From assembly GCF_046569695.1 (NCBI RefSeq), contig NZ_JBKHUI010000017.1, positions 45,818-109,817 of the forward strand: a DNA stretch of 64,000 bases, written 5' to 3'. This document shows, in pieces, positions 7,985-15,976 of this stretch. The translations under genes were made by a program, and so were the position numbers. How positions within the stretch are numbered: position 1 is the first letter of the stretch; every line of letters starts with the position of its first letter. The notes below the pieces were generated by a model. That model worked only from the letters and a program-made list of their open reading frames with translations. It made no database searches and had not been told where the DNA came from. Source of the stretch: Kluyvera sp046569695. GTDB taxonomy: Bacteria > Pseudomonadota > Gammaproteobacteria > Enterobacterales > Enterobacteriaceae.

Positions 7985-9255
7985 CAGACGGTCTCCGGAC
8001 GAGCAACAAAAGATTTTTTACGACGTAAGAAGAAGGCGGCCAGCACCAGCGCGCCGATCGGATGCAGCGTTGCGCCAGCGTATATCGGCATCGAGTAACC
8101 GAAGTGGTCGATGATGGTGCCGACAAAGCCGTTAAAGATAATGGAGGTCACGCCGCCCAGCGCGCTCATCACGCCGATAGCGGTGGCGATGGCCACGCGC
8201 GGTGCCAGCCCGCCCATCATAATGGTGGCCATACTGAGCCAGGCGGTGCACATAAAGTTAATCACCGTCATGATCGCCACCGCCGCGTAGGCGTTGCTGA
8301 TGGACGGCAGCAGGAACACCAGCGGCGCCAGACAGGTGACGGACCAGATGATGGTTAGGCGGGCGCGGGTGGCATCCATGCCGCGCGCCACCAGACGGTC
8401 AGAGGCCCAGCACACCGCCAGCACGCCAAAGACGGCAACCAGCGGCGGCAGCCACATCAGCTTGCCGACTTCCGCCAGCGTCAGGCCGATTTTTTCCTGC
8501 ATAAAGCCGACCTGCCAGTACTGATAGAAGAACCAGAACGGGTCGGTGAGCAGGCGAGCAATCAGCAGCGCCCAGATAGGTTTTGAGGTCAACACCATCT
8601 TGTAGCGCTCAACCAGCGGCACGCTGACGGCGCTCACCTGCGCCGTATCGTCGGCGGCAGGCGGCGTTTTGCGGCTGGAGAGATACCACATCACCCCGAC
8701 CACCACGCCCGCCATTGCTGGGATAAAGAATGCCCAGCGCCAGCCGGTAGAAAGGGTCACCCAGGCCACAAACGGCGGTGCCAGGATAAGCCCCAACGAC
8801 TGAATAATATTGGTGAGCTGGAAGGCAAAGGCGCGCTGTTCGGCGCGAAACCAGGTAAAGACCGCCAGCGTTAGCGCCGGCACAATCCCGGACTCCGCCA
8901 GCCCCAGCATGACGCGCCCGACGATAAGCCCGGTCATCGAATGCGACAGGCCGGTGATCAGCGTGGCAATCGACATCAATACCATCAGCGCGCACAGCAC
9001 GTAGCGGCTGCCGAAGCGGTCGACGATGCCGCCGACGAAGAAATACATGAAGGTGTAGGGGATCATAAAGGCGCTGATCAGCACCGAGTAATCGCTGTTA
9101 TCCAGCCCCAACTCCTGCATCAGCGTGGTTTTGAGGATGGAAACTATTTGCCGGTCGAGCGAAAAGAAAAACAGCACGCAGCCGAGGAGCAGAAGCAGTA
9201 CCCAGATGAGCAGGGTAAAACCGCCGCGGCCGACCGATTTTTCAGCCTGTTGCAT
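7984..9255 (-). CDS. MFS transporter, anion:cation symporter type
   Basis: This 423-residue carrier has about 12 hydrophobic segments and the MFS loop motif GGIVDRFGSRYVL. The N-terminal sequence (SLDRQIVSILKTTL) resembles ACS-family carriers for hexuronates, glucarate and galactonate. The longer frame to 9417 is rejected because the ATG at 9255 has GGAGA eight bases upstream and starts the conserved region. It is translationally coupled to the beta-propeller gene. An acidic mono- or disaccharide is the likely cargo, which the cytoplasmic propeller enzyme would then cleave (inference). Confidence 0.82.
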   Translation of the reverse strand: MQQAEKSVGRGGFTLLIWVLLLLLGCVLFFFSLDRQIVSILKTTLMQELGLDNSDYSVLISAFMIPYTFMYFFVGGIVDRFGSRYVLCALMVLMSIATLITGLSHSMTGLIVGRVMLGLAESGIVPALTLAVFTWFRAEQRAFAFQLTNIIQSLGLILAPPFVAWVTLSTGWRWAFFIPAMAGVVVGVMWYLSSRKTPPAADDTAQVSAVSVPLVERYKMVLTSKPIWALLIARLLTDPFWFFYQYWQVGFMQEKIGLTLAEVGKLMWLPPLVAVFGVLAVCWASDRLVARGMDATRARLTIIWSVTCLAPLVFLLPSISNAYAAVAIMTVINFMCTAWLSMATIMMGGLAPRVAIATAIGVMSALGGVTSIIFNGFVGTIIDHFGYSMPIYAGATLHPIGALVLAAFFLRRKKSFVARPETV

Positions 9256-9404
9256 TGTGTTCTCCGGTTTATCGTAGGGATACGAGATAGCCTGGAGTAT
9301 ATCGACGCCGCTTCTTAACGTTGGCGGCAGGAGAGCGGAGTGTGACGTGCGGCAATACGCTTTGACCTGAGATGCCACAATGCCAGGAGAAGTGGCACGA
9401 TTGT

Positions 9405-9441
9405 GATAAAGCAGCATCGCGCAACGGCGGCGATGCTGCTT
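9405..9441 (-). terminator. Terminator-like hairpin after dsdA
   Basis: AAGCAGCATCGC and GCGATGCTGCTT form a perfect 12-base stem with a 9-base loop just beyond the dsdA stop. On the minus strand the stem is followed by TTTATC, a weak T tract. It may separate the dsdXA operon from the MFS gene. Confidence 0.65.
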
Positions 9442-9455
9442 GAGTTCAGTCCGGT

Positions 9456-10778
9456 TTAACGTCCTTTTGCCAGGTACTGCGCCATTTCAGCTTCCGGCAC
9501 CATACCGCCGCCGGTCGCCCACACCAGATGGGTGGCGTGATTGAGCTGCTCGGCGCTGAAGCCGTGCATCTGCTGGTAATCCGTGGAGGCGCAAACGTGC
9601 TGAGGGCCTGCCATGCCTGCCAGCGCCGACGGCTCAAGACGAATGCCTTCCTCCTGCGCCAGCCAGCCCAGCATGTCGTACATGGTCTGGTCTTCCAGCG
9701 TGTACAGACCGTCGAGCAGACGTTCCATCGCCCGGCCAACAAAGCCCGAAGCGCGACCCACCGCCAGCCCATCTGCCGCCGTCAGGTTGTCGATGCCGAT
9801 ATCCTGCACGGAAATGGTGTCGTGCAGCCCGGTATAGATCCCCAGCAGCATGCACGGTGAATGGGTTGGCTCGGCGAAGAAGCAGTGGACGTTATCGCCA
9901 AATGCCAGCTTCAGGCCAAACGCCACGCCGCCAGGGCCGCCGCCGACGCCGCACGGCAGGTAGACAAACAGCGGATGATCGGCATCCACCACGCGCCCCT
10001 GCTGGGCAAACTGCGCCTTCAGGCGCTGCCCGGCCACCGCATATCCGAGGAACAGCGTGCGGGAGTTTTCATCGTCGATAAAGAAGCAGTTTGGATCGGA
10101 CTCCGCCGCCTTGCGCCCCTGTTCAACCGCCACGCCGTAATCTTCCTCGTACTCGACCACCGTCACGCCGTGGCTGCGCAGTTTGGCTTTTTTCCACGCA
10201 CGGGCATCAGCGGACATGTGCACCGTGACGTTAAAGCCGATACGGGCGCTCATGATGCCAATCGACATTCCGAGGTTGCCGGTGGAGCCGACGGCGATGC
10301 TGTATTGGCTGAAGAACTGTTTGAACTCGGGCGAAAGCAGCACGCGGTAGTCGTCTTTGGTGGTCAACAGGCCGGCTTCCAGCGCCAGTTTTTCCGCATG
10401 GGTCAGCACTTCATAAATGCCGCCACGCGCTTTAATTGAACCGGAAATCGGCAGATGGCTGTCTTTTTTCAGTAGCAGTTCGCCGCTGATAGGCTGCCCG
10501 TACTCTTTTTCTAACCGCTTTTGCATCGCGGGAATAGCGACCAGCTCAGATTCGATAATCCCGCCGGTGGCGGCGGTTTCCGGGAAGGCCTGCGCCAGAT
10601 ACGGCGCGAAGCGCGTCAGACGAGCGTGGGCGTCCTGGACATCGTGCTCGGTCAGGCCAACATAAGGTAAACCTTCCGCAAGAGAGGTGGTGCCAGGGTT
10701 AAACCAGGCCGTTTCCTTGAGAGCGACCAACTCTTCCACTACAGGATGCTGGGCGATAAGTGTTTGAATGTTTTCCAT
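9456..10778 (-). CDS. dsdA: D-serine dehydratase DsdA
   Basis: This 440-residue PLP enzyme deaminates D-serine to pyruvate and ammonia in the cytoplasm. The PLP lysine is Lys116 in SGSIKARGG (Lys118 in E. coli), and the glycine-rich phosphate loop GSTGNLGMS is present. The start is the ATG at 10778 with AGAGA upstream; a longer frame to 10826 would overlap dsdX. Length and sequence match E. coli DsdA closely. It is the second gene of dsdXA, with only 17 bases between the genes. Confidence 0.96.
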   Translation of the reverse strand: MENIQTLIAQHPVVEELVALKETAWFNPGTTSLAEGLPYVGLTEHDVQDAHARLTRFAPYLAQAFPETAATGGIIESELVAIPAMQKRLEKEYGQPISGELLLKKDSHLPISGSIKARGGIYEVLTHAEKLALEAGLLTTKDDYRVLLSPEFKQFFSQYSIAVGSTGNLGMSIGIMSARIGFNVTVHMSADARAWKKAKLRSHGVTVVEYEEDYGVAVEQGRKAAESDPNCFFIDDENSRTLFLGYAVAGQRLKAQFAQQGRVVDADHPLFVYLPCGVGGGPGGVAFGLKLAFGDNVHCFFAEPTHSPCMLLGIYTGLHDTISVQDIGIDNLTAADGLAVGRASGFVGRAMERLLDGLYTLEDQTMYDMLGWLAQEEGIRLEPSALAGMAGPQHVCASTDYQQMHGFSAEQLNHATHLVWATGGGMVPEAEMAQYLAKGR

Positions 10779-10795
10779 AGTCAGTCTCTTTGCGC

Positions 10796-12133
10796 TTAGA
10801 TAATAAAGGAAAGCAGGAATGTGCACGCCAGTGCAATAACCGAGGCGATAAATGTCGCGGTTGTATAGTATTTGAACGTCTCATTCAGGGTGGCGCCGCA
10901 GTATTGCTTGACCAGCCAGAAGAGGGAATCGGTGACGATCGTGCAGCCAATAGCACCAGAACCGATGGCAATAGCGATGATCTCCGGGCTAACGTTAGGG
11001 TAGAGCGGCAGCATCGGTGCCACGATTGCCGTCGCGCCCATCATTGCCACCGTCGCGGAGCCCACTGCGGCATGCAGGATTAACGCCACCAGCCAGGCCA
11101 GCAGAATCGGGTGCATATGCATGTTCGAGAGGATTAGCGCGAGCGTATCCGCCAGCCCGCTGCTCTTGAGGATAGCGTTGAACGCGCCACCTGCGCCGAT
11201 AATCAGCAAAATGTTCGCAATGGAGCCAAAACCGTTTTCGGTGTGGGTCAACAGCGCACCCATGCCGATGTGCTGACGCAGGCCGAGAATGTAATAGGCC
11301 ACGAAAACGGCGATAAACATCGCGGTGATTGGGTTACCGATAAACTCCAGCAGCGTATACACCGTGCTGCCTTTCGCCATGTTCAGCTCCGCGACGGTTT
11401 TCACCAGCATCAGGCCAATCGGCAGCAGTATGGTAAACAGCGTGGCGCCCAGCGACGGTAGCGTACTTTCATCACGCACTTTCAGGTCGGAAAACTCAGC
11501 CGGTACTGGCTTAAACGGCAGACGGTTACCGAGGAGTTTCAGGTACAGCGGCCCGCCGATAAGCGATGCCATTAAGCCCACCAGTAAACCGTAGACAATC
11601 ACGGTGCCAATGTCCGCGCCCAGTTTGTTGGCCACAAACAGCGCCGCCGGATGCGGTGGCACCACGCAGTGCACCGCCATCAGCGCCGTACACAGCGGGA
11701 TAGCCAGCTTCAGCAGTGAAGTATGGGTCTTTTTGGCGATAGAGAATGCCAGCGGAATCAATAGCACCACGCCCACTTCCACAAACAGCGTGATCCCGCA
11801 AATCAGCCCAACCAGCACCATAATGACGTCGACGGAAAGCCAGCGGCAGCGCTGTAGCGTCAGGCCGATGCGTTCGGCCGCGCCGGACACTTCCATCATT
11901 TTGCCCAGAATGGTCCCGAGGCCGATAACGGCGGCAAGGAAGCCGAGCGTGCCGCCGATGCCGTTCTCAATGGCATTGACCATATCCAGCGGCCCCATGC
12001 CCATCATCGTCCCCACGAAGAAGCTGGCTAACAGCAGCGCCAGAAACGGGTGGAATTTAAACTTCACGATGGTCAAAACGATCAACACGATGCTTATCAG
12101 CAGCGTGCTCACAACCCAGATTTGAGAGTGCAT
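10796..12133 (-). CDS. dsdX: D-serine permease DsdX
   Basis: This 445-residue GntP-family inner-membrane permease imports D-serine. It has 12 or more hydrophobic segments and the same length as E. coli DsdX. Its N-terminus (MHSQIWVVSTLLISIVLIV) and the loop GITLFVEVGVVLLIPLAF are typical. It is transcribed with dsdA and divergently from the activator dsdC, the same layout as in D-serine-using uropathogenic E. coli. K-12 has these genes at another locus. Confidence 0.95.
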   Translation of the reverse strand: MHSQIWVVSTLLISIVLIVLTIVKFKFHPFLALLLASFFVGTMMGMGPLDMVNAIENGIGGTLGFLAAVIGLGTILGKMMEVSGAAERIGLTLQRCRWLSVDVIMVLVGLICGITLFVEVGVVLLIPLAFSIAKKTHTSLLKLAIPLCTALMAVHCVVPPHPAALFVANKLGADIGTVIVYGLLVGLMASLIGGPLYLKLLGNRLPFKPVPAEFSDLKVRDESTLPSLGATLFTILLPIGLMLVKTVAELNMAKGSTVYTLLEFIGNPITAMFIAVFVAYYILGLRQHIGMGALLTHTENGFGSIANILLIIGAGGAFNAILKSSGLADTLALILSNMHMHPILLAWLVALILHAAVGSATVAMMGATAIVAPMLPLYPNVSPEIIAIAIGSGAIGCTIVTDSLFWLVKQYCGATLNETFKYYTTATFIASVIALACTFLLSFII

Positions 12134-12363
12134 AACTCACCTTGCCCTGTGATTAACCTGGGGTTATTGGACAAAAACAGGGCAGGGTCTGACAAACGAT
12201 ATAAATCCCCACTCACATGAGCCAGATTGAATCAAATGGGTGATTTGTGTCTACTTACGCTGCTTTTATGCGATATGATTCACTCTGCATCACCTTTGTG
12301 CTGATTTTTAGCGCGGGTTTTTTTACACTCTGGCGAAGAGAAATCAGGATGAAAGAGGTGAGT
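12134..12363. promoter_or_regulatory. dsdX-dsdC divergent control region
   Basis: This 230-base gap between the dsdX and dsdC starts should contain the DsdC operator and both promoters. No unambiguous operator or CRP site was recognised by eye. A non-chosen in-frame extension of dsdC (from 12247) crosses it. GAGGTGAGT immediately precedes the chosen dsdC ATG. Confidence 0.5.
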
Positions 12364-13335
12364 ATGGATCCCCTACGCGAGGTCAGAAATCGGCTGCTTA
12401 ACGGCTGGCAGCTGTCGAAGCTGTATACCTTTGAAGTGGCGGCCCGGCATCAGTCATTTGCGCTGGCGGCGGACGAGCTGTCATTAAGCCCCAGCGCCGT
12501 TAGCCACCGGATTAATCAGCTGGAAGAGGAGTTAGGCATTCAGCTGTTTGTCCGTTCGCACCGCAAAGTGGAGCTTACTCACGAAGGCAAACGGGTGTTC
12601 TGGGCGCTGAAATCGTCGCTGGATACGCTCAACCAGGAGATTCTTGATATCAAGAATCAGGAGCTTTCGGGGACGCTCACCGTCTACTCGCGGCCTTCTA
12701 TCGCCCAGTGCTGGCTGGTTCCAGCACTCGGTGACTTTACCCGCCGCTACCCGTCCATTTCCCTGACCATCCTGACCGGCAACGACAACGTCAATTTACA
12801 GCGTGCCGGGGTCGATCTGGCGCTCTATTTTGACGATGCGCCGTCCGCGCAGCTCACGCACCATTTCCTGATGGATGAAGAGATTCTGCCGGTATGCAGC
12901 CCGGAGTACGCTCGCCGCTACGATCTGACCGGCTCACTGGTGAACCTGCCGCACTGTACGTTGCTGCACGACAGGCAGGCGTGGAGTAACGATTCGGGAA
13001 CCGATGAGTGGCACAGTTGGGCGCAGCAGTATGCGGTGAACTTGCCGACATCGTCTGGCATTGGCTTCGATCGTTCTGATTTAGCGGTGATTGCGGCGAT
13101 GAACCATATCGGCGTAGCGATGGGACGAAAGCGGCTGGTGCAAAAACGCCTCGACAGCGGGGAGCTGGTGGCTCCCTTTGGTGATAAGGCGCTGAAATGT
13201 CATCAGCATTATTACGTCACCACGCTGCCCGGCAGGCAGTGGCCGAAAATTGAGGCGTTTATTGGTTGGCTTCAGGAGCAGGTTAACCAGGCGGCAAATA
13301 TAAAAACGACCGCGAATGGTCCCCTTTCCCCATAG
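12364..13335 (+). CDS. dsdC: LysR-type activator of D-serine catabolism DsdC
   Basis: This 323-residue regulator has an N-terminal winged helix (about 15-75, FALAADELSLSPSAVSHRINQ) and a LysR substrate-binding domain with DRQAWSNDSGTDEWHSW, as in E. coli DsdC. The ATG at 12364 is chosen over the 362-residue frame because it follows GAGGTGAGT and matches the E. coli start. It is expected to activate dsdXA with D-serine. The last ten or so residues (ending ANGPLSP) are translated from a CCCC/GGGG palindromic repeat, so the tail is longer than in E. coli. Confidence 0.94.
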   Translation: MDPLREVRNRLLNGWQLSKLYTFEVAARHQSFALAADELSLSPSAVSHRINQLEEELGIQLFVRSHRKVELTHEGKRVFWALKSSLDTLNQEILDIKNQELSGTLTVYSRPSIAQCWLVPALGDFTRRYPSISLTILTGNDNVNLQRAGVDLALYFDDAPSAQLTHHFLMDEEILPVCSPEYARRYDLTGSLVNLPHCTLLHDRQAWSNDSGTDEWHSWAQQYAVNLPTSSGIGFDRSDLAVIAAMNHIGVAMGRKRLVQKRLDSGELVAPFGDKALKCHQHYYVTTLPGRQWPKIEAFIGWLQEQVNQAANIKTTANGPLSP

Positions 13336-13352
13336 GGGAGAGCGAGAAAACC
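13318..13352. repeat. Copy of the GGTCCCC/GGGGAG palindrome family
   Basis: GGTCCCCTTTCCCC...GGGGAGAGCGAGAAAACC resembles the elements near 35200, 44200 and 57480. It contains the dsdC stop and lies between convergent dsdC and emrD, where it may act as a bidirectional hairpin terminator. Confidence 0.65.
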
Positions 13353-13360
13353 GGTCCTGA

Positions 13361-14545
13361 TTACACCGCCTGACTCTGATGCGCGAAGCGCGACGCCAGC
13401 GGCAGCCAGCAGAGGAAAATCAGCAGCCCCATCAGTGTCATCAATAGCCCGATGCTGGCCTGCCCGGTTTGCGGCATCATTGCCGACAGCCAGGCGAGCA
13501 CGCCGGAACCAATGTTCTGCAGGCCGCCAACCAGCGCCCCAGCGGTACCGGCGAGGAACGGGAAGGGCTCCATCGCGCCGCTGGTCGCCAGCGGGAACAG
13601 CATCCCCGCGCCGAAGAAGAACAGCGCCGCAGGCACCAGCAGCGTCCAGATATTCATGACGCCGAACAGGCCAGGTATCCACATCATCACGCCTGCCGCC
13701 AGACAGCACACCACCGACTGCCACATTAGCGTCGGGAAACGTTTTTTTGGCCGCCCGGCAAACCAGGCGCCAAAGAACGCCGCCGGAATCGGCAGAATAA
13801 ACAGGATACTGACCGTCATGCTGCTTAAGCCCAGCACGCCGCCCATCAGCACGCCGGAGCTGGCTTCAAACACCGCGATACCGGCCAGGCCGCCAATCAA
13901 CATCAGCAGGTAGCAGTTAAAGCCACTGTTGCCGAACAGCGTTTTGTAGTTGCTGATAAGCCGGGTTTTCGGTGCGCCGGTCGGGCGCGTTTCCGGCATC
14001 CAGCGGGCCATGCTGAAGGTGACGCCAGCGCAAAGCACCAGCAGGAAACCGTAACAGGCACGCCAGTTGATGAGCGTCTCCAGCACGCCGCCAATCAGCG
14101 GCGCCAGCAGCGGGCTGACAAGAATCCCCATGTTTAACAGACTGTTGGCATGTCGAAGCTGGCTGCCCTCATACAGATCACGCGGCAAGGTTCGCGCCAT
14201 CACGCCGCCTACGCCGGTCCCCATCCCCTGCATCGCGCTGGCGGCAATGAGCACTGTCAGGCTGTGCGTGGTGATGGCCACCAGCGTCGCCAGCATAAAA
14301 ATCGACATCCCGACGAGGATCACCGGGCGACGGCCTACGCGGTCGGAAAGCGGGCCGTAGAACAGCTGCGAAACGCCATAGGTCAGCAGATAGGCCGCCA
14401 TCACGCTTTGCACCGCCCCTTCGCGAACGTTGAGGTCGTTCGCCATCTGCGCAATTGCAGGAATATAAATGGTTTGCGCCATCTGACCGACGGCGACGAG
14501 CAACACCAGCATCACCAGGATATTGACGTTTCTATCTCTTTTCAT
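13361..14545 (-). CDS. emrD: Multidrug efflux MFS transporter EmrD
   Basis: This 394-residue inner-membrane drug:proton antiporter has 12 membrane segments and the same length as E. coli EmrD. The MFS motif is YGPLSDRVGRRPV. The ATG at 14545 (MKRDRNVNILVML) is chosen over a longer frame from 14647 because it matches the E. coli start. EmrD exports amphipathic compounds and energy uncouplers. In E. coli it is next to yidF; here the AraC/propeller and dsd genes lie between. Confidence 0.95.
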   Translation of the reverse strand: MKRDRNVNILVMLVLLVAVGQMAQTIYIPAIAQMANDLNVREGAVQSVMAAYLLTYGVSQLFYGPLSDRVGRRPVILVGMSIFMLATLVAITTHSLTVLIAASAMQGMGTGVGGVMARTLPRDLYEGSQLRHANSLLNMGILVSPLLAPLIGGVLETLINWRACYGFLLVLCAGVTFSMARWMPETRPTGAPKTRLISNYKTLFGNSGFNCYLLMLIGGLAGIAVFEASSGVLMGGVLGLSSMTVSILFILPIPAAFFGAWFAGRPKKRFPTLMWQSVVCCLAAGVMMWIPGLFGVMNIWTLLVPAALFFFGAGMLFPLATSGAMEPFPFLAGTAGALVGGLQNIGSGVLAWLSAMMPQTGQASIGLLMTLMGLLIFLCWLPLASRFAHQSQAV

Positions 14546-14720
14546 TTCGCTGATAACTTTATAAAAATTGGGTTTATAAGAATAAATGTCCAGGAATTGC
14601 GCTAAAAGCGAGAGGAATCTACCACAATGAGGTGGCGATTTAATCACATGTCATGTAAATGAAATGTGTGATGCAGGCAGGATTTATACACGTAAACGGC
14701 AACAATAGTTGCCAGTTTCG

Positions 14721-15554
14721 TCAGGAGAGGCGTAGCAAAATGGCACCCGCAGCGATACCGCCAGCAGCTACCAGGCGCAGCCCGGCGACCCGTTCTTTGA
14801 GCAGCAGCCAGGCGATCAGCGCGCCGAACAGAATCGAGCTTTCACGCAGTGCGGCCACCACCGCCAGCGGGGCCTGGGTCATCGCCCACAGCGCCAGGCC
14901 GTAGGAGCCCATCGTCCCCATGCCGCCCATCAGGCCTTTTTTCCAGTGCTGCATCAGATAGCGCGATGCTTCGCGACGGCGGGCGATCATCGCCCAGCAC
15001 AGCAGGCTGGAACCGTTGAGGAAAAACGACCACAGCGTATATCCCAGCGCGGTGTCAGAAAGGCGCACGCCGGTACCGTCGATCAGGGTATAACCGGCAA
15101 TAATCCAGGCGTTCAGCAGCGCTAACATCACACCGCGCTGCGAACCCCCTCGGCCATTGAACGCCATTCCCAGGATCGCCGTACAGATGACCGCAATGCC
15201 ACCCCAGGCCAGCGTTGAAAGATGATCGCCCAGAAACAGCACGCTAATGATGGCGACCAGCAGCGGTGCGGTACCGCGCATCAGCGGGTAAGTCTGGCTC
15301 ATATCAGAAATCTGATAGGTCTTCGCTACCAGTACGGTGTAGATCACCTGCAATACGGTGGAAGCTACCATAAACGGCACGCTGGCAGCCGAGGGAGCGG
15401 GCGCAAAGGGCAACAGCAGTAGCGCGATAAGCGCGGCGGAGCCAGTGACGCCGATAGCCGAATAGAGTTTATCGTTTCCCGCCTTAACGATGGCGTTCCA
15501 GCTGGCGTGTAAAAGGGCGGCAAACAGCAAAATGCAGAAAACAGAAAGCGTCAT
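14721..15554 (-). CDS. EamA-family (DMT) transporter
   Basis: This 277-residue protein has about ten hydrophobic segments in two EamA repeats and the motif LHASWNAIVKAGNDK near the N-terminus. The DMT superfamily exports small metabolites; the substrate is unknown. It lies between emrD and ivbL, where E. coli carries the tisB/istR toxin-sRNA pair. No tisB or istR was found here. It is divergent from the ilvB leader. Confidence 0.8.
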   Translation of the reverse strand: MTLSVFCILLFAALLHASWNAIVKAGNDKLYSAIGVTGSAALIALLLLPFAPAPSAASVPFMVASTVLQVIYTVLVAKTYQISDMSQTYPLMRGTAPLLVAIISVLFLGDHLSTLAWGGIAVICTAILGMAFNGRGGSQRGVMLALLNAWIIAGYTLIDGTGVRLSDTALGYTLWSFFLNGSSLLCWAMIARRREASRYLMQHWKKGLMGGMGTMGSYGLALWAMTQAPLAVVAALRESSILFGALIAWLLLKERVAGLRLVAAGGIAAGAILLRLS

Positions 15555-15712
15555 GAGAATACGTTGCCTGGGGTTATTTCACCAAAATTTAACACAACTG
15601 ACCGACGGCGACCAAGGCCAGAAATAGGGCGAAAACAGGACAGATCGGCAGAATCCCCTTTGCGCGGAAACGTGATCTTTGACGCATTTTTGCGCAGATG
15701 AAAATATTTCCA

Positions 15713-15744
15713 TTGTCAGCAGAAAAAAGCTGTGTTTGTATAAA
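15713..15744 (+). promoter_or_regulatory. Probable ilvB promoter
   Basis: TTGTCA at 15713 and TGTATAAAT ending near 15745 precede the ivbL leader. The spacer (20 bases) is long, but the extended -10 and surrounding bases resemble the E. coli ilvB promoter as recalled. CGTGATCTTTGACGCA near 15671 may be the CRP site known upstream of ilvB. Confidence 0.5.
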
Positions 15745-15774
15745 TTCACTAAACGAATTGAGAGAAGACCCTTA

Positions 15775-15873
15775 ATGACCCCATCAATGCTGACTTCGAC
15801 CCTACTAAAAACCGCGCTACCAGCCGCGGTGGTCGTCGTGCGTGTGGTGGTGGTCGTCGGCAATGCGCCGTAG
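15775..15873 (+). CDS. ivbL: ilvB operon leader peptide IvbL
   Basis: This 32-residue leader contains the run AVVVVRVVVVVGNAP, rich in valine codons that sense charged tRNA-Val. Length and C-terminus match E. coli IvbL. Ribosome stalling here controls the attenuator at 15897-15926, coupling ilvBN expression to valine and leucine supply. Confidence 0.95.
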   Translation: MTPSMLTSTLLKTALPAAVVVVRVVVVVGNAP

Positions 15874-15896
15874 GGTCAGGAACACACACGATTCCA

Positions 15897-15926
15897 AACC
15901 CCGCCGGCGCAAACCGGGCGGGGTTT
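15897..15926 (+). terminator. ilvB attenuator terminator
   Basis: AACCCCGCC pairs with GGGCGGGGTT around a short loop and is followed by TTTTT. It lies between ivbL and ilvB, as expected for the attenuator hairpin. Confidence 0.92.
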
Positions 15927-15976
15927 TTAGTTTCTAGCCCCCTCCGGATAGTCGGCCTAGTTGAAAGGACTGGAGC

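Noticed and set aside
12247..12363. 39-residue N-terminal extension of DsdC
   Set aside because: It runs through the divergent promoter region. The inner ATG has a strong ribosome binding site and matches the known DsdC start.
15579..15863. 94-codon minus-strand ORF (starts MPTTTTTRTTTT)
   Set aside because: It is antisense to the valine codons of ivbL and lies over the ilvB promoter.
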